From: Parabacteroides chinchillae | GTDB lineage: Bacteria > Bacteroidota > Bacteroidia > Bacteroidales > Tannerellaceae | NCBI RefSeq assembly: GCF_900108035.1 | Contig: NZ_FNVS01000006.1 | Span: 62,001 to 126,000, forward strand | DNA: 64,000 nt | Direction: 5' to 3' | Shown: positions 17,529-29,000 of the stretch, one piece after another | Numbering within the stretch: position 1 is the first letter of the stretch | Layout of the letters: each line of letters opens with the position of its first letter | The notes under the pieces: generated by a model | What the model saw: only the letters and a program-made list of their open reading frames with translations | Told to the model about the DNA's origin: nothing | The model's database searches: none | Program-made: the position numbers and the translations under genes

Positions 17529-20117
17529 ATGAAAAAACCGAGTGTAATACTCATGTTGCTCTGTGCAACAGTACTATCTGTACAAGCCCAGAAGTCAATG
17601 GATGAGATAGACAGGGAAAGCTTCAATGCACAGTATAAACCTTTTCAAAAAGCAGGTATATCTGTCACCCTCAAGCCTCAGGCAATTGTACACAGCCAAC
17701 CCACAAAAGACCTGATGCTTAACGGCAACTGGCAATTAGCAAAAGGCGGTAATGAAAAAGAAAGGCTGGGAGGAAACTGGCCCGATGCCATCACAGCCTC
17801 AGTACCGGGCAGTGTGCATGGAAGCCTATGGAAAGCGGGGATAATACCGGATCCTTACCTCAGGCAAAATGATTCTATTGCCACACGACAAAGCTATGAA
17901 GCGGCCTGGTGGTATAAAAAAGAATTTTCCATCACGGATAAACTAAATGCTCCCCGTCTGATATTCGACGGCATTGCAAATAAATGTACGGTCTGGCTGA
18001 ATGGAGTAAAATTAGGCAATCACGAAGGTATGTTTGGTGGTCCATTCTTTGATGTCAATAAGTTATTAAAAGAAAAAAACACGCTTATCGTCAAACTGGA
18101 GCCTATCCCCCGCATATTTGAAGAGAACGACAGTACGCTATCTAACACAAGCTGGAGAAACACCGTCGTATTTAACTGTGTATACGGATGGCATTACTCG
18201 CGAATTCCGTCTTTAGGGATATGGCGCCCTGTCTATATAAAGAACCATGCCAGTGTAGAAATAGAGCATCCCTTTATTGCCACCCGTAGCCTGGATGGAG
18301 ACATGTCACTTCAGCTAACTCTCAGAAGTGCATCAGATAAGCCCAAAGGTACTTTAAAAGTTTCCGTTCTTCCTGACAATTTTGAAGGAGAAGAAACATC
18401 CTTTGATTACAAAATAGCTTCGTCCCGAAAAGAAGAAACAGTTTGTTTTGATTTTAAGATCAAGAATCCCCGCCTATGGTGGCCCAACGGAAAAGGAGAT
18501 CCTAATCTTTATAAATTAAAAATATCTTTCGTACCCGACAATCAGGGGACTGCAGATTATGCTGAGACTTCTTTCGGTATCCGGACAATCAAAATGGCTC
18601 CATCCCCCGAGGGCGTATCACCGGACAGATACAACTGGACTTTCGTCATCAACGATAAACCTATGTTTGTAAAAGGTACCGGATGGTGTACCATGGACCA
18701 ACTTATGGACTTCCCCAGAGAAAAATACGATCACCTGCTTTCTATTGCCAAACAGCAAAATATACAGATGCTTCGAGCCTGGGGCGGCGGTATTCCCGAA
18801 ACAGACGATTTTTATGACCTGTGCAACAGATACGGAATCATGATAATCCAGGAATGGCCAACAGCTTGGGACAGTCACCTCACCCAACCATACAATGTAC
18901 TGAAAGAAACTGTCGAACTAAACACTTTACGCATTCGCAACAATCCTTGTCTTGTTATGTACGGCGGAGGGAACGAATCACCGGCACCATTCGGAGAAGC
19001 AATAGACATGATTGGAAGAACAAGTATAGAACTTGACGGCACACGGCCTTTCCACCGGGGAGAACCCTGGGGAGGAAGTACACACAATTATTATTGTTGG
19101 TGGGAAAGGGCACACCTGAACCATGCCTTGAACATGACATCGCCCTTCTGGGGTGAATTTGGTATTGCCTCTCTACCTCAAAAAGAAAGTGTAATGAAAT
19201 ATCTTTCCGATTCTGAAAAGAACGTATGGCCTCTCGGACAAAAGAGCGATTTTGTCCACCATACCCCTATTTTCGGTATAGCAAGCGATTTACAGAGACT
19301 AGCCCAGTATTCCGGCTATCTGATGCCCGATAACACAATAGATCATTTCATTACCGGCTCGCAGCTCGCCCAAGTAGTTGCTGTCCGTCATACATTAGAA
19401 CGAGCCCGTACACGTTGGCCTGAATCGTCAGGCGCTTTATATTATAAACTAAACGATAATTACCCAGCCGCCTCATGGGCTGCTGTAGACTGGTTCGGAG
19501 CGATTAAACCGGTTCATTATTTTGTGCAGAATTCTTTTGCACCTTTGGCTTCTGTTATTCTGTTTAATCAAACAAATATGTCCAGCCAGGCTGTATCCCT
19601 CCCTGTATTTCTGTTAGACGACAATCTCGATTTAAAAGGAAAAAGCTGGGAAATAAACATTTCCTGTTATAATCATACACTGGCATTGGTTAAACAAAAG
19701 TCATTCCAGGGACAGGATAATCAAAAAGAAGTCAATCAATTAGGATCACTCAACCTGGATACGGATCAAACCCGTTCACCTGCTCTGTTATTCGTTTCCG
19801 AAGTCAGGTCAGAAGATAAACTGCTGTTTCGTACCTTTTACTTTATGAATTTTGAAGTACAGAAAGGCAGCCTTTTCAATCTTCCCCGCACAACTCTTGC
19901 TACCGAACGTTCAGGTAACCGGATAAAAATAACCAACACTGGTAAACTTCCGGCTGTAGGCGTAAATATCCAATGTCCGGAAAATGAATACCGTTTGATT
20001 GTCTCGGAAAACTTCTTCTGGTTAAATCCGGGAGAATCGAAAACGGTAGATGTAAACCTGTCCGAAGAAATAAAAACAGATTGTTGGAATCTGGAAGGTA
20101 ATCCATTCATTAATTAA
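17529..20117 (+). CDS. GH2 glycoside hydrolase, beta-mannosidase/exo-glucosaminidase type
   Basis: The 862-residue secreted enzyme (signal peptide ending SVQA-Q) has a GH2 galactose-binding N-domain (about 60-240), an immunoglobulin-like domain and a TIM barrel. The barrel shows MLRAWGGGIPETDDFYDLC, the acid/base Glu483 in GGGNESPAPF and the nucleophile Glu543 in SPFWGEFGIASLP, so it should be a retaining exo-hydrolase. The motif style is closest to beta-mannosidases and exo-beta-glucosaminidases rather than LacZ; the exact sugar is not certain. It begins the carbohydrate block and has its own promoter and a strong terminator, so it is a single-gene unit. Confidence 0.88.
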   Translation: MKKPSVILMLLCATVLSVQAQKSMDEIDRESFNAQYKPFQKAGISVTLKPQAIVHSQPTKDLMLNGNWQLAKGGNEKERLGGNWPDAITASVPGSVHGSLWKAGIIPDPYLRQNDSIATRQSYEAAWWYKKEFSITDKLNAPRLIFDGIANKCTVWLNGVKLGNHEGMFGGPFFDVNKLLKEKNTLIVKLEPIPRIFEENDSTLSNTSWRNTVVFNCVYGWHYSRIPSLGIWRPVYIKNHASVEIEHPFIATRSLDGDMSLQLTLRSASDKPKGTLKVSVLPDNFEGEETSFDYKIASSRKEETVCFDFKIKNPRLWWPNGKGDPNLYKLKISFVPDNQGTADYAETSFGIRTIKMAPSPEGVSPDRYNWTFVINDKPMFVKGTGWCTMDQLMDFPREKYDHLLSIAKQQNIQMLRAWGGGIPETDDFYDLCNRYGIMIIQEWPTAWDSHLTQPYNVLKETVELNTLRIRNNPCLVMYGGGNESPAPFGEAIDMIGRTSIELDGTRPFHRGEPWGGSTHNYYCWWERAHLNHALNMTSPFWGEFGIASLPQKESVMKYLSDSEKNVWPLGQKSDFVHHTPIFGIASDLQRLAQYSGYLMPDNTIDHFITGSQLAQVVAVRHTLERARTRWPESSGALYYKLNDNYPAASWAAVDWFGAIKPVHYFVQNSFAPLASVILFNQTNMSSQAVSLPVFLLDDNLDLKGKSWEINISCYNHTLALVKQKSFQGQDNQKEVNQLGSLNLDTDQTRSPALLFVSEVRSEDKLLFRTFYFMNFEVQKGSLFNLPRTTLATERSGNRIKITNTGKLPAVGVNIQCPENEYRLIVSENFFWLNPGESKTVDVNLSEEIKTDCWNLEGNPFIN

Positions 20118-20135
20118 AATCGTAAAATGAGAATA

Positions 20136-20179
20136 AAAAAAGATCCCGATGGTTTTTCAAAACCATCGGGATCTTTTTT
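20136..20179. terminator. Bidirectional terminator between GH2 and DUF418 genes
   Basis: Perfect 21-bp arms (20136-20156 and 20159-20179; core GATCCCGATGG/CCATCGGGATC) with a 2-base loop, A-run on the left and T-run on the right, between convergent genes. Confidence 0.95.
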
Positions 20180-20216
20180 ATAAATGCCCGGGATGATCCG
20201 GTAAAAACAGTTTATG

Positions 20217-21425
20217 CTATTTCCGACGCAACGGTACAGGGCGGAGCCAGGTAAGCACTCTCCAAATCCATTCTATCGGACCATAATAAAAATGCTTAAT
20301 CCACCAGTTACTATAAAGTACCTGTACCATACAAAAAACAATCCCAACAAGAGCACTTTGCAAATAGTTCAATTCCACAGCACCATTCAAGCCGAAACCA
20401 TAAAATATAACGACTCCAACCATACTTTGCGCCATATAGTTTGTCACACTCATACGGCCAACAGGAGCTATATAATCCAACACTTTACGACCTCCATATT
20501 GGTAATACATTAAAGTAAGCCCGCAAAAATAAATCATCATCTGCCCCAGGTTTCCATATGTTTTAAACATCGTTTTTCCAACCTGCAAAGCAAAGCCGTC
20601 TACTCCCATTTTCTGTAAAGAATAAGCAATCGTGTAAAACATGGCAAACCATACAACAGCATAAGGAAGCAATAAACGACTATATTTAATCATCTTTTCT
20701 TCACTCTTATGGATTCCTGCACGGCCAATGAGCATACCTACAATAAATAGTCCGAGCAACTGTAAATAACGGAAGTTATTAAAGACCCACAGGATTTTGG
20801 CATATTGACCTTTCCAAAGATTGAAGTCTATCACATCACATAATGACCCGTCAATGAAAATACCGGCACAAACCTCATACAAATGATTCATATACGCAAC
20901 AGCATGAGTTGGTTCATTCGGCACATTGTTTTCAAGTAGGGAAACAAAACTAACAATAGCCGGAATCTGCAAAAACAACAATACCGCCAATACAATCAGC
21001 CAACGTGTCGGAACCTTATAAAGCGGAATAAGCAAAACGCCCAATATGGCATAAACTGCAAAAAATTCCCCGAGATAAATAAGGCCGTTAATATATCCGA
21101 AAACAAGCAATAATGCCAGGCGCCACAAAAAGCGTCCTCTGAAATCAACACCTTTCGATGCCTGAGAGTCCATCTGCATAAAGAAACTCAGTCCGAACAA
21201 AAGGGAAAACATGGCATACGACTTTCCCGAAAAAAGGAAATTAAGAGCATCAAACACAAACGTATCCGCCTGCTGCCAGAATGGATTTTCTACAACCGGA
21301 ACCAACGTCAGATCAAAACGCTCCATACAATGAAGCAGCATAATTCCCATAAGGGCAAAACCACGCAGTGCATCAATTGAAGTGATCCGTTTGACAGGTA
21401 TCACAGGTGATGATATATGAGTCAT
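20217..21425 (-). CDS. DUF418 (YeiB-type) polytopic membrane protein
   Basis: The 402-residue protein has about ten hydrophobic helices. It opens with RITSIDALRGFALMGIMLLHCME, the hallmark of the DUF418/YeiB family related to membrane acyltransferases, and ends in the C-terminal DUF418 region GRMSVTNYMAQSM with WRVLTWLRPVPL. The family resides in the inner membrane; substrate and chemistry are not established. It follows the smaller GH2 gene by 8 bp on the same strand, so the two are probably co-transcribed, which could mean a role in envelope or glycan modification. Confidence 0.9.
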   Translation of the reverse strand: MTHISSPVIPVKRITSIDALRGFALMGIMLLHCMERFDLTLVPVVENPFWQQADTFVFDALNFLFSGKSYAMFSLLFGLSFFMQMDSQASKGVDFRGRFLWRLALLLVFGYINGLIYLGEFFAVYAILGVLLIPLYKVPTRWLIVLAVLLFLQIPAIVSFVSLLENNVPNEPTHAVAYMNHLYEVCAGIFIDGSLCDVIDFNLWKGQYAKILWVFNNFRYLQLLGLFIVGMLIGRAGIHKSEEKMIKYSRLLLPYAVVWFAMFYTIAYSLQKMGVDGFALQVGKTMFKTYGNLGQMMIYFCGLTLMYYQYGGRKVLDYIAPVGRMSVTNYMAQSMVGVVIFYGFGLNGAVELNYLQSALVGIVFCMVQVLYSNWWIKHFYYGPIEWIWRVLTWLRPVPLRRK

Positions 21426-21433
21426 TGCATTAT

Positions 21434-23248
21434 TTACTTGGACAGAGAATTAATAACAGCTTCATTGGCTTTCTTCACGGCAGCTTCATTAATCTTAATA
21501 ACCTTACGGTCATAAGTCATCAAACCGTTCACTTCGCCTTCCACATCTGTTGTTTGTGTATATACAGCAGCAGAGAATCCTCTCGGAACCAAATTTTTCA
21601 ATTGATCTGCATATTTTACATATTCGGCAGTTACTTCGTCACTGTTCTTAAACTGTACATAACCCCAGTTACGTTTATTCCACCATAAATGATTTTCTAT
21701 CGGAAGACCGATTCCACCATATTCGCCTAACACAGTCACACGCTGCGGATCGAACAGGAACATATCGGGTGCAGGATAGTTATGCAAATCCAGGATATCA
21801 CCACAAGGACGATGGTTGCCGCCACTTGCCGGATTCACCAAACGGGAAGGATCGTAAGATTTAGTCCAGTCAACCACTTTTTCAGTATCGAACTGTCCCC
21901 ATGCCTCATTGAAAGGCACCCATACAACTACAGATGGATTAGACATACAGAGATCCATGATTTCTTTCCACTCCTGATAATAATTGTCTTTCGATTCGGT
22001 GGTACGTTCATGGTCTTTCCCACCATTATACACATGATGTTCCCACATATAAGAGCCATGATCACCGCTAGGCATATCCTGCCAAACCAAGATACCTTCC
22101 TTATCACAATGGTAATACCAACGTGCAGGTTCTACCTTTACGTGCTTCCGGATCATATTAAAGCCCCAGTCTTTTGTTTTGATAATATCATAAAGAAGAG
22201 CTTCATCCGTAGGAGCCGTATATAAACCATCAGGCCACCAGCCCTGATCCAACGGACCAAACTGGAACAAATCTTCATTATTCAGCTGCATACGCATGAT
22301 GCCGTTTGCATCTCTCTTTGCAGAGATTTTACGGAAGGCGGTATAAGATTTTACTTCGTCTATCACTTTACCGTTCTTAGACAAAGAAACTTTCATATCA
22401 TACAAATATGGATTCGCAGGACTCCACAAAGTAGGATTCTGCACTGTTAAACGCAATTCTTTTCCTTGCACACCTTTAGCTGTAGCAACTACATTTCCTT
22501 TATCCATCAATTTAACTTCCACAATACCGGCCGGACACTCTACAGAAGTAGCAACCGTTACAGACATAGTCTTCGTATCGATATTCGGAATAGCCTTGAT
22601 CGACTGGATATGATTTGTTGCAACCGGTTCCAACCATACGGTTTGCCAGATACCGGTTACCGGAGTATACCAGATACTTTCGGGGTTTGACACTTGTTTG
22701 CCGCGAGGCTGGTAACCTTTATCGCTCGGATCCCAAACGCGAACCACCAGTTTCTGATTGCTTGTGCCATTCAGGTAAGGAGTAATATTGAAAGAAAACG
22801 GAGTAAATCCTCCTTTATGTGAACCTATCAAAATATCATTTACATAAACATCGGCTTTCCAATCCACTGCCCCGAAGTTTATCATCACGTCTTTATTCTT
22901 CCAGGAAGAAGGAACTGTAAACGAACGTTTATACCATAATTCATTATTTTCACCGACCTCTTTCTGCACACCGGACAAGGAAGACTCCACTGCAAACGGT
23001 ACTAATATTTTTCCATCAAATGAAGCAGGCTCCACTTCACCTTTTGGCTTTATAGCATAATCCCATTCGCCATTCAGGTTCACCCAATCGGCCCGTTCCA
23101 TTTGAGGACGCGGATACTCGGGCAGCACATTTTTCGGATTGATTTGCTCCGCCCATTGTGTCTTGATTTTATCACCTACCGGTTTCCATTGTGCTTGTAC
23201 GCACATTGCCAAAACCAAGGCACAGCCAATTAATACATTCTTTCTCAT
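21434..23248 (-). CDS. GH2 glycoside hydrolase (beta-galactosidase-like), short form
   Basis: The 604-residue secreted protein (signal peptide ending CVQA-Q) has a sugar-binding domain (about 45-210; RADWVNLNGEWDYAI, GAVDWKADVYVND), an Ig-like domain and a GH2 barrel. The acid/base Glu448 is in WVPFNEAWGQFD and the nucleophile Glu509 in VTVLGEYGGIGLP, so both catalytic residues are present. It lacks the extra C-terminal domains of LacZ. Specificity cannot be fixed; beta-galactosidase or beta-glucuronidase-like activity is possible. It overlaps no neighbour and is 8 bp upstream of the DUF418 gene. Confidence 0.88.
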   Translation of the reverse strand: MRKNVLIGCALVLAMCVQAQWKPVGDKIKTQWAEQINPKNVLPEYPRPQMERADWVNLNGEWDYAIKPKGEVEPASFDGKILVPFAVESSLSGVQKEVGENNELWYKRSFTVPSSWKNKDVMINFGAVDWKADVYVNDILIGSHKGGFTPFSFNITPYLNGTSNQKLVVRVWDPSDKGYQPRGKQVSNPESIWYTPVTGIWQTVWLEPVATNHIQSIKAIPNIDTKTMSVTVATSVECPAGIVEVKLMDKGNVVATAKGVQGKELRLTVQNPTLWSPANPYLYDMKVSLSKNGKVIDEVKSYTAFRKISAKRDANGIMRMQLNNEDLFQFGPLDQGWWPDGLYTAPTDEALLYDIIKTKDWGFNMIRKHVKVEPARWYYHCDKEGILVWQDMPSGDHGSYMWEHHVYNGGKDHERTTESKDNYYQEWKEIMDLCMSNPSVVVWVPFNEAWGQFDTEKVVDWTKSYDPSRLVNPASGGNHRPCGDILDLHNYPAPDMFLFDPQRVTVLGEYGGIGLPIENHLWWNKRNWGYVQFKNSDEVTAEYVKYADQLKNLVPRGFSAAVYTQTTDVEGEVNGLMTYDRKVIKINEAAVKKANEAVINSLSK

Positions 23249-23402
23249 GCTAATTCAGATTTATAAGTTAGTAATTAAAAATTTCATTTTAAATAAACTT
23301 CCAGTTCCCGACCTTCTCAGGCGGGGAACGGAAGAATCCATCAATAATGTAAATCAAATTAATCGTATGTACCCAATTTTGGCGTTTTCCACTTGGGTAT
23401 TT

Positions 23403-25937
23403 TTACATTGAAGAAATATCTTTAGCCATTGCTTGCTCCAACATCTTCATAAAATAACCACCCACTACCGAACGGGCACGGAAACCAACCGAATTACCGT
23501 CCGTTGTCTCATGCCAGTCACTCAAAGGCATACGGGTTGTTGTCTCATTCGCATATTTATATACCGGATCAACCAGGCTGTTAAAATCATCCATGTTATT
23601 GGTAAGACAAGCTGTCCAAAGAATCCAGTCGGACTTGGTATATGTCTTACGGATATCCAGAGGCAGGCCATATTTATTCTGTTTTGTCAGATAATAAGCC
23701 ATTTCCTCTGTTGCAATTTCTTCAGGAAAGACATGCAAGCCCAGCAATTTATCCCACACCAAATTATACTTTTGGCTCCAGGTTCCGGGCTGATCAAACG
23801 TGAGACGGTAATGGTCTCCATCGTCCGCCATGTTTACCCATTTTTCCGCCATCTCCCTGGCTGCATTGGTGTACTTATCGGCCACCTCTTTTTCGCCCAG
23901 CATTTCAGCCAGTTTACCATAACCGGCTATACCTATGATAGCTTTGATAGACAGGTTAGTATTATGGGCAAAGTGTCCTGCAAAGTCGTCAGTGCATAAT
24001 TGGTTTTCGGGATCCAAGCCTTCTTTCATCAAATAGTTAGCCCAAACCGTCAGCACATCCCAATGTTTTTTCGCATAGCCGGCATTTCCTTCACGTACAG
24101 CAATAGCTGTAGTTAATATCAACATATTGCCACTTTCCTCAACAGGCATATCCCCTCCGTAAGTTTGCCCGTTAGCCAACGGATAAGTTCCAACATCATG
24201 GGCTGCAAAAGGCTTGTTCCATTTTCCGCTTTCGCTGTAATAGAAAATCGGATTCATCATACCTTTCAATAATTCAGGATTATAAAGTAAAAACAAAGGA
24301 GCAGAAGGATAAGTAATATCCACAGTGCCTATAGAACCATTGCTGAAGTTTTCTTTAGAGAAAAACAACAGGTTGCCTTCCTTATCCTGTATCAGTTTAT
24401 GGGCTGCTATAGCCTGACGGTAAGCCAATGCACACAAATCGGCATATTTTTTCCCTCCGGCATTTTCTGCATCATTCATCATACGGGTATCAAACCCGGC
24501 ACAACGTTTCATGACAGAAGCATAGTCTTTGCCTGCTTTTTCAAAAGCATTATAAATATTCACCTGGCCGTCATGTTTCCAATATGCCATGCGATTATCC
24601 TTAAAATACTGGATAGCATACCCGTCATCATATCCTAGCATAATATATCCGCCAACCGGAGAAACAACATGTCCCAGATTCCGGTTAAAAGCTAAAACAT
24701 TCATATTTTCAGATTCCGGAGCCATATCAGGATTGAACGTGTTGGCCGATAATTCACCAACTTTAATAAAATCACTCTTCATTTTATGATAATCGCCTAT
24801 GGCAAGGGATGTATTTTCAGCATCATTTGCAGCCATATAGAAATATCCCCAGTCTATACGTACATCATCCCCTTTCTTTGCCAATACGGGTTGTTCTATC
24901 GTACCGGTTTTCAAATAAGTGATACCGTCCCGTTCCTCCCTTTCATACGAAACGGGCTGTCCTTCATTGTCTACTGCCCAATGAGGCGTTGCTTCAACAT
25001 ATAACTGTACGTCATGTTCCTTTCCGTCTAAAGATTGTACCTGATAAGAGATATAATTAACCGGAGTAGTCATCAGATCCAAATCGTTCAATAATAACGG
25101 AGAAGTAAAGATCATATCCAGTTGGACAGGACCACATTCAAATGTATAATACGTTTGAGTAGGCAATACGTTGGCAGACGTTTGCCTGGCAACTAAGTCA
25201 AAACTACTGCCTCTATCTTCTTTCCTATATAAACCGAAATCCACATAAGCACCGCCAACTGTATTATGGCAATGTGCTGTTATTATATTTTTTCCCGGTT
25301 TCAGCATTGCTTTCACTTCGGCCGGAAGTTCTATTATCACGTTGTTTTTCCATGTATTTCCGGTATTCACAACTTCTATCCCATTCACATAAAGTTCAAA
25401 AATATCATCATGAGAATATTCCAGGAAGATTGTCTGTCCGTTATAATCATCTTCCGGTAAATCAAAGGTTCTTCTAATCCAAATATCAGGGCTTATCCAG
25501 GAAGTAGAGAGGTTAGGCATTTCAGATGTTCCGAAGGCTGCTTTTCCTTTTGTCCATGATGCATCATTAAAATCCATCGACAACCAGCCGGAAGCAGGTT
25601 CTCTTTCAGTATAAGCAGCATCCCATTTTTCTCTGGCTGCTGTAGGCAATATAGCCTTTAAAGCCATATCCTCTTTGCCCATAAAACGATAAGCCTTGCC
25701 ATCCACACGAACTGCCCCTATTAAAGGATGCTTCTTCCCTGTCCAGTGACGTATGCAATCATCATACAAATGATCCGAAAAAGACCAGGCACTGGTATAA
25801 GGGTCTATTGTAATCAATGGATATGCCGGAGCCCGCAGATCGTTTTTCTTTTCAGGTTGAAAAGAAACTCCCGGATCCGAACAACTGCTAAACAACAGTC
25901 CAACCAGAAATAAAAACAAATAAAAATGCTTTTTCAT
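23403..25937 (-). CDS. DUF4965/DUF1793 (glutaminase A-like) lipoprotein
   Basis: I start at the ATG at 25937 (844 residues) because it opens a lipoprotein signal with lipobox FSSC (Cys19). Order: an N-terminal YPLITIDPYTSAWSFSD segment (DUF4964-like), an inserted beta-sandwich binding domain (about 95-225, with SWISPDIWIRRTFDLP and NIITAHCHNTVGGAYVDFG), a DUF5127 region, DUF4965 (IGTVDITYPSAPLFLLYNPELLKG) and a C-terminal helical DUF1793 domain (DDFAGHFAHNTNLSIKAIIGI, NKYGLPLDIRKTYTKSDWILW). The family includes fungal glutaminase A, but in Bacteroidetes it often sits among glycosidases, and its C-terminal domain resembles an (alpha/alpha)6 barrel. The substrate is unknown. It is divergent from the hybrid sensor gene. 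Confidence 0.85.
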   Translation of the reverse strand: MKKHFYLFLFLVGLLFSSCSDPGVSFQPEKKNDLRAPAYPLITIDPYTSAWSFSDHLYDDCIRHWTGKKHPLIGAVRVDGKAYRFMGKEDMALKAILPTAAREKWDAAYTEREPASGWLSMDFNDASWTKGKAAFGTSEMPNLSTSWISPDIWIRRTFDLPEDDYNGQTIFLEYSHDDIFELYVNGIEVVNTGNTWKNNVIIELPAEVKAMLKPGKNIITAHCHNTVGGAYVDFGLYRKEDRGSSFDLVARQTSANVLPTQTYYTFECGPVQLDMIFTSPLLLNDLDLMTTPVNYISYQVQSLDGKEHDVQLYVEATPHWAVDNEGQPVSYEREERDGITYLKTGTIEQPVLAKKGDDVRIDWGYFYMAANDAENTSLAIGDYHKMKSDFIKVGELSANTFNPDMAPESENMNVLAFNRNLGHVVSPVGGYIMLGYDDGYAIQYFKDNRMAYWKHDGQVNIYNAFEKAGKDYASVMKRCAGFDTRMMNDAENAGGKKYADLCALAYRQAIAAHKLIQDKEGNLLFFSKENFSNGSIGTVDITYPSAPLFLLYNPELLKGMMNPIFYYSESGKWNKPFAAHDVGTYPLANGQTYGGDMPVEESGNMLILTTAIAVREGNAGYAKKHWDVLTVWANYLMKEGLDPENQLCTDDFAGHFAHNTNLSIKAIIGIAGYGKLAEMLGEKEVADKYTNAAREMAEKWVNMADDGDHYRLTFDQPGTWSQKYNLVWDKLLGLHVFPEEIATEEMAYYLTKQNKYGLPLDIRKTYTKSDWILWTACLTNNMDDFNSLVDPVYKYANETTTRMPLSDWHETTDGNSVGFRARSVVGGYFMKMLEQAMAKDISSM

Positions 25938-26056
25938 GATATATATAGTACACAACTTAAATTCATCTCTGTTTTTCCGATAGCAAAAGAACGGTTTTAA
26001 CAGGATGAATGCTTTCAGAAATCATTCAAAAGCTTTCAAACATCATTCATTTGTAG

Positions 26057-26064
26057 TAGATTTG
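26057..26064 (+). promoter_or_regulatory. -7 box for the hybrid two-component gene
   Basis: TAGATTTG fits TAnnTTTG and lies 30 bp before ATG 26095. It supports that start over the upstream in-frame ATG at 26005. Confidence 0.5.
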
Positions 26065-26094
26065 CCCCTGAAAAGCACTTATTTTCCAATACTT

Positions 26095-29000
26095 ATGAAA
26101 TCTTTCATCCTTGTTGTTATAAATATGATTTGTATTCTGTATTGCCAAGGCAGTACGGCCCGCGAACTCTATTTCAAGCATTATAACAACAAACACGGAT
26201 TGTCTCATAACTCTGTTTTTTGCTCTTTGCAAGACCAAAAAGGATTCATGTGGTTCGGAACAGACGACGGCTTAAACCGCTTTGACGGATATACATTTAA
26301 AATTTACAGATATAATTCGTGGGAAGAATCCAGCATTCCGGGCGATCATATTATTTCTTTATCCGAAGGAACAGACGGGAAAATATGGGTCTGCACAAAC
26401 CAGGGTACCTGTTATTACGATTATCATACAAACTCATTTCATCCCCTGACCTTCCCCGGTAGGAACAACCACACCGAATACTTTCAATCCGTGCTGGAAG
26501 ACAAGCGAAACAATTTGTGGTGCATGGAATACAATTATATTGTAAAATATTCTCCAACCGAAAAATCCATACAAGTTTATCCCGCTGAAAAATATTTTCA
26601 CCCTAACAATATGATTCTGTCGGAAGACGGCTATCCTATCTTTTGTGACGACAGCAACATATATTCATACAGGAACGAAACCAACAGTTTTGATATGACC
26701 CCGATTCTGGAAGAAGAAGAAAAGAACCAGCAGATTCATCTTTCTGTCATCTGCCAGATTCCTGAAACCGGCATTTTAATAGGAACAGACAAAGCCGGAC
26801 TAATGCTATTTCATTACCAAACGCAAAAGATCGAAACAATTATTCCCCAAATACAAGTCAGAGCCATTACCGCATTCAATAAAAACACCTTCTGGATTGC
26901 ATCCGAATCGGGGATATACATTTATAACATAATAGATAAAAAAATACAACATCTGCAGAAATCGCTTACTAACGAATACACAATTGCCGATAACGCTGTT
27001 TATGCATTAACAAAAGACAAAGAAGGAGGCATGTGGGTAGGCACATTCTTCGGAGGAATAAATTACCTTCCTAAAGAATACACTGGATTCCGGTATTTTA
27101 TCGGAGGGAAAACACATCCTGGTATGCTGGGAAATGCTGTTCGCGAAATATGCCCTGACAAATACGGGCATTTATGGGTAGGCACAGAAGATAACGGTAT
27201 CAATCGCTATGATCTGCAAACCAACGAGATGGTTAATTTTTCCTTAAACAACCCCAATCACCCTTTATCGGCAACAAACATTCACGGCCTGCTGGCAGAT
27301 GAGAATAAGCTATGGGTTGGTACATTCAATAACGGAATAGACGTACTGGACATTCCGTCGGGCAAAATAATAAAACGTTACACCCGTTCAAATACACAAA
27401 AAGGGTTAATAAGCGATTTTGTCCTTTGTTTCCATAAACTGGACAACGGGAACATGCTCATAGGAACTTCTTCCGGTACGGTTTTCTACAATAAATCGAC
27501 AGACAGTTTCCAGCCGTGGAAAAATATCAGATCATTAGTCCGCCAGATATATGAAGATAAAAAAAGGACGATCTGGATCATTACAAACGATGGCGTATAC
27601 CGATATCTTCCCAAAGAAGACAAGGTTGTTCGTTATACATCCGATTTATCCAAATCCCAGGGATTAGGCAGCAATAACGGAAACTCTGTTTATGAAGACA
27701 GCAGAGGCAGGATATGGATAACCACAAGCAACGGTTTCTCACGCTATGACGACCAAACCGATTCGTTCAACCGGATCACTTCCGAAAACGGTCTGCCCAG
27801 CAACATTATCTATCGCATAGTTGAAGACGATGAACATTTCTTCTGGATTTCAACGGCCAACGGGTTAGTAAAATTTGACCCCGAAACATTTGTAATGCGT
27901 ACTTATACCTATACGGACGGTTTACAGGAAATGCAGTTTAATTTCAGCTCCTCTTTCAAAGCTCCGGACGGAACAATCTATATGGGAACAATTGACGGTA
28001 TGCTGGCCTTCAACCCGAAGCATTTCAGGGCAGATACTTATACCCCTCCCATTTACATTACGAATATCAACATTCCAGGTGATCAAAAGCGGAAATACAA
28101 GGCTAAAATGTCTCCGATTGAAAGCACTTACCAATTAAAACTGCCATACAACATATCTACATTTACGGTTTCATATATAGCTTTAAGCTTTACTTCTCCG
28201 GAAGCAATCGAATATGCCTATAAACTGGAAGGTGTAGACAAAGACTGGATATATATGAATCAAAACAAAGAGGTTACTTTTGCAAATCTTTCTCCCGGCA
28301 GCTATCTGTTCAAAGTAAAATCGACCAACAGCGGCAGTGTGTGGCAAGAAAATGAACAGACACTGCAAATAATCATAACCCCTCCTTTCTGGGCAACCGG
28401 CTGGGCTATGCTGTTATATTTTATTTTAATAATTGCCTGTATAGCTATCTTTTATTATTATAAAAAAGCGAAGTTGATAGAAAAACACCGCATCAACCAA
28501 GAAATATTCGAAAGCAAAAAAGAAAAAGAACTTTACAATGCCAAAATACAATTTTTCACCTTTATCACACATGAAATACGTACCCCGCTGACTCTTATAA
28601 AGGCACCGCTGGAAAAGATATTAAAATCCAACGACGGAAACGCCTCTACCAAAGCAAACCTCGAAATCATCGAAAAGAATACCCAGCGCCTACTTAACCT
28701 CAGCAACCAATTGCTTGATTTCCGGAAAACCGAAAGTAAAGGTTTCCGTCTCAATTACGTGAAAACGGATGTAAAACTTTGGATTGAAAATATTTTGCAA
28801 CCTTTCATGCCCATACTTGAGAAGGAGGAAAAAAAGTTCACCCTCCATATTCCCGAGGAATATATCGCTGCTTATATCGACCGCGAAGCTTTCTCTAAAA
28901 TCATCAGTAACCTGATTGCGAATGCCATCAAATACTCCGATAAAACGGTTTGCCTGGCCCTGACAACTGATAACGAAAAGAAAACTTTTACCGTCTCTGT

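Noticed and set aside
23370-23399. TACCCAA/TTGGGTA inverted repeat after the DUF4965 gene as a terminator
   Set aside because: Arms are only 7 bp with a 16-base loop and no T-run on the minus strand; support is too weak.
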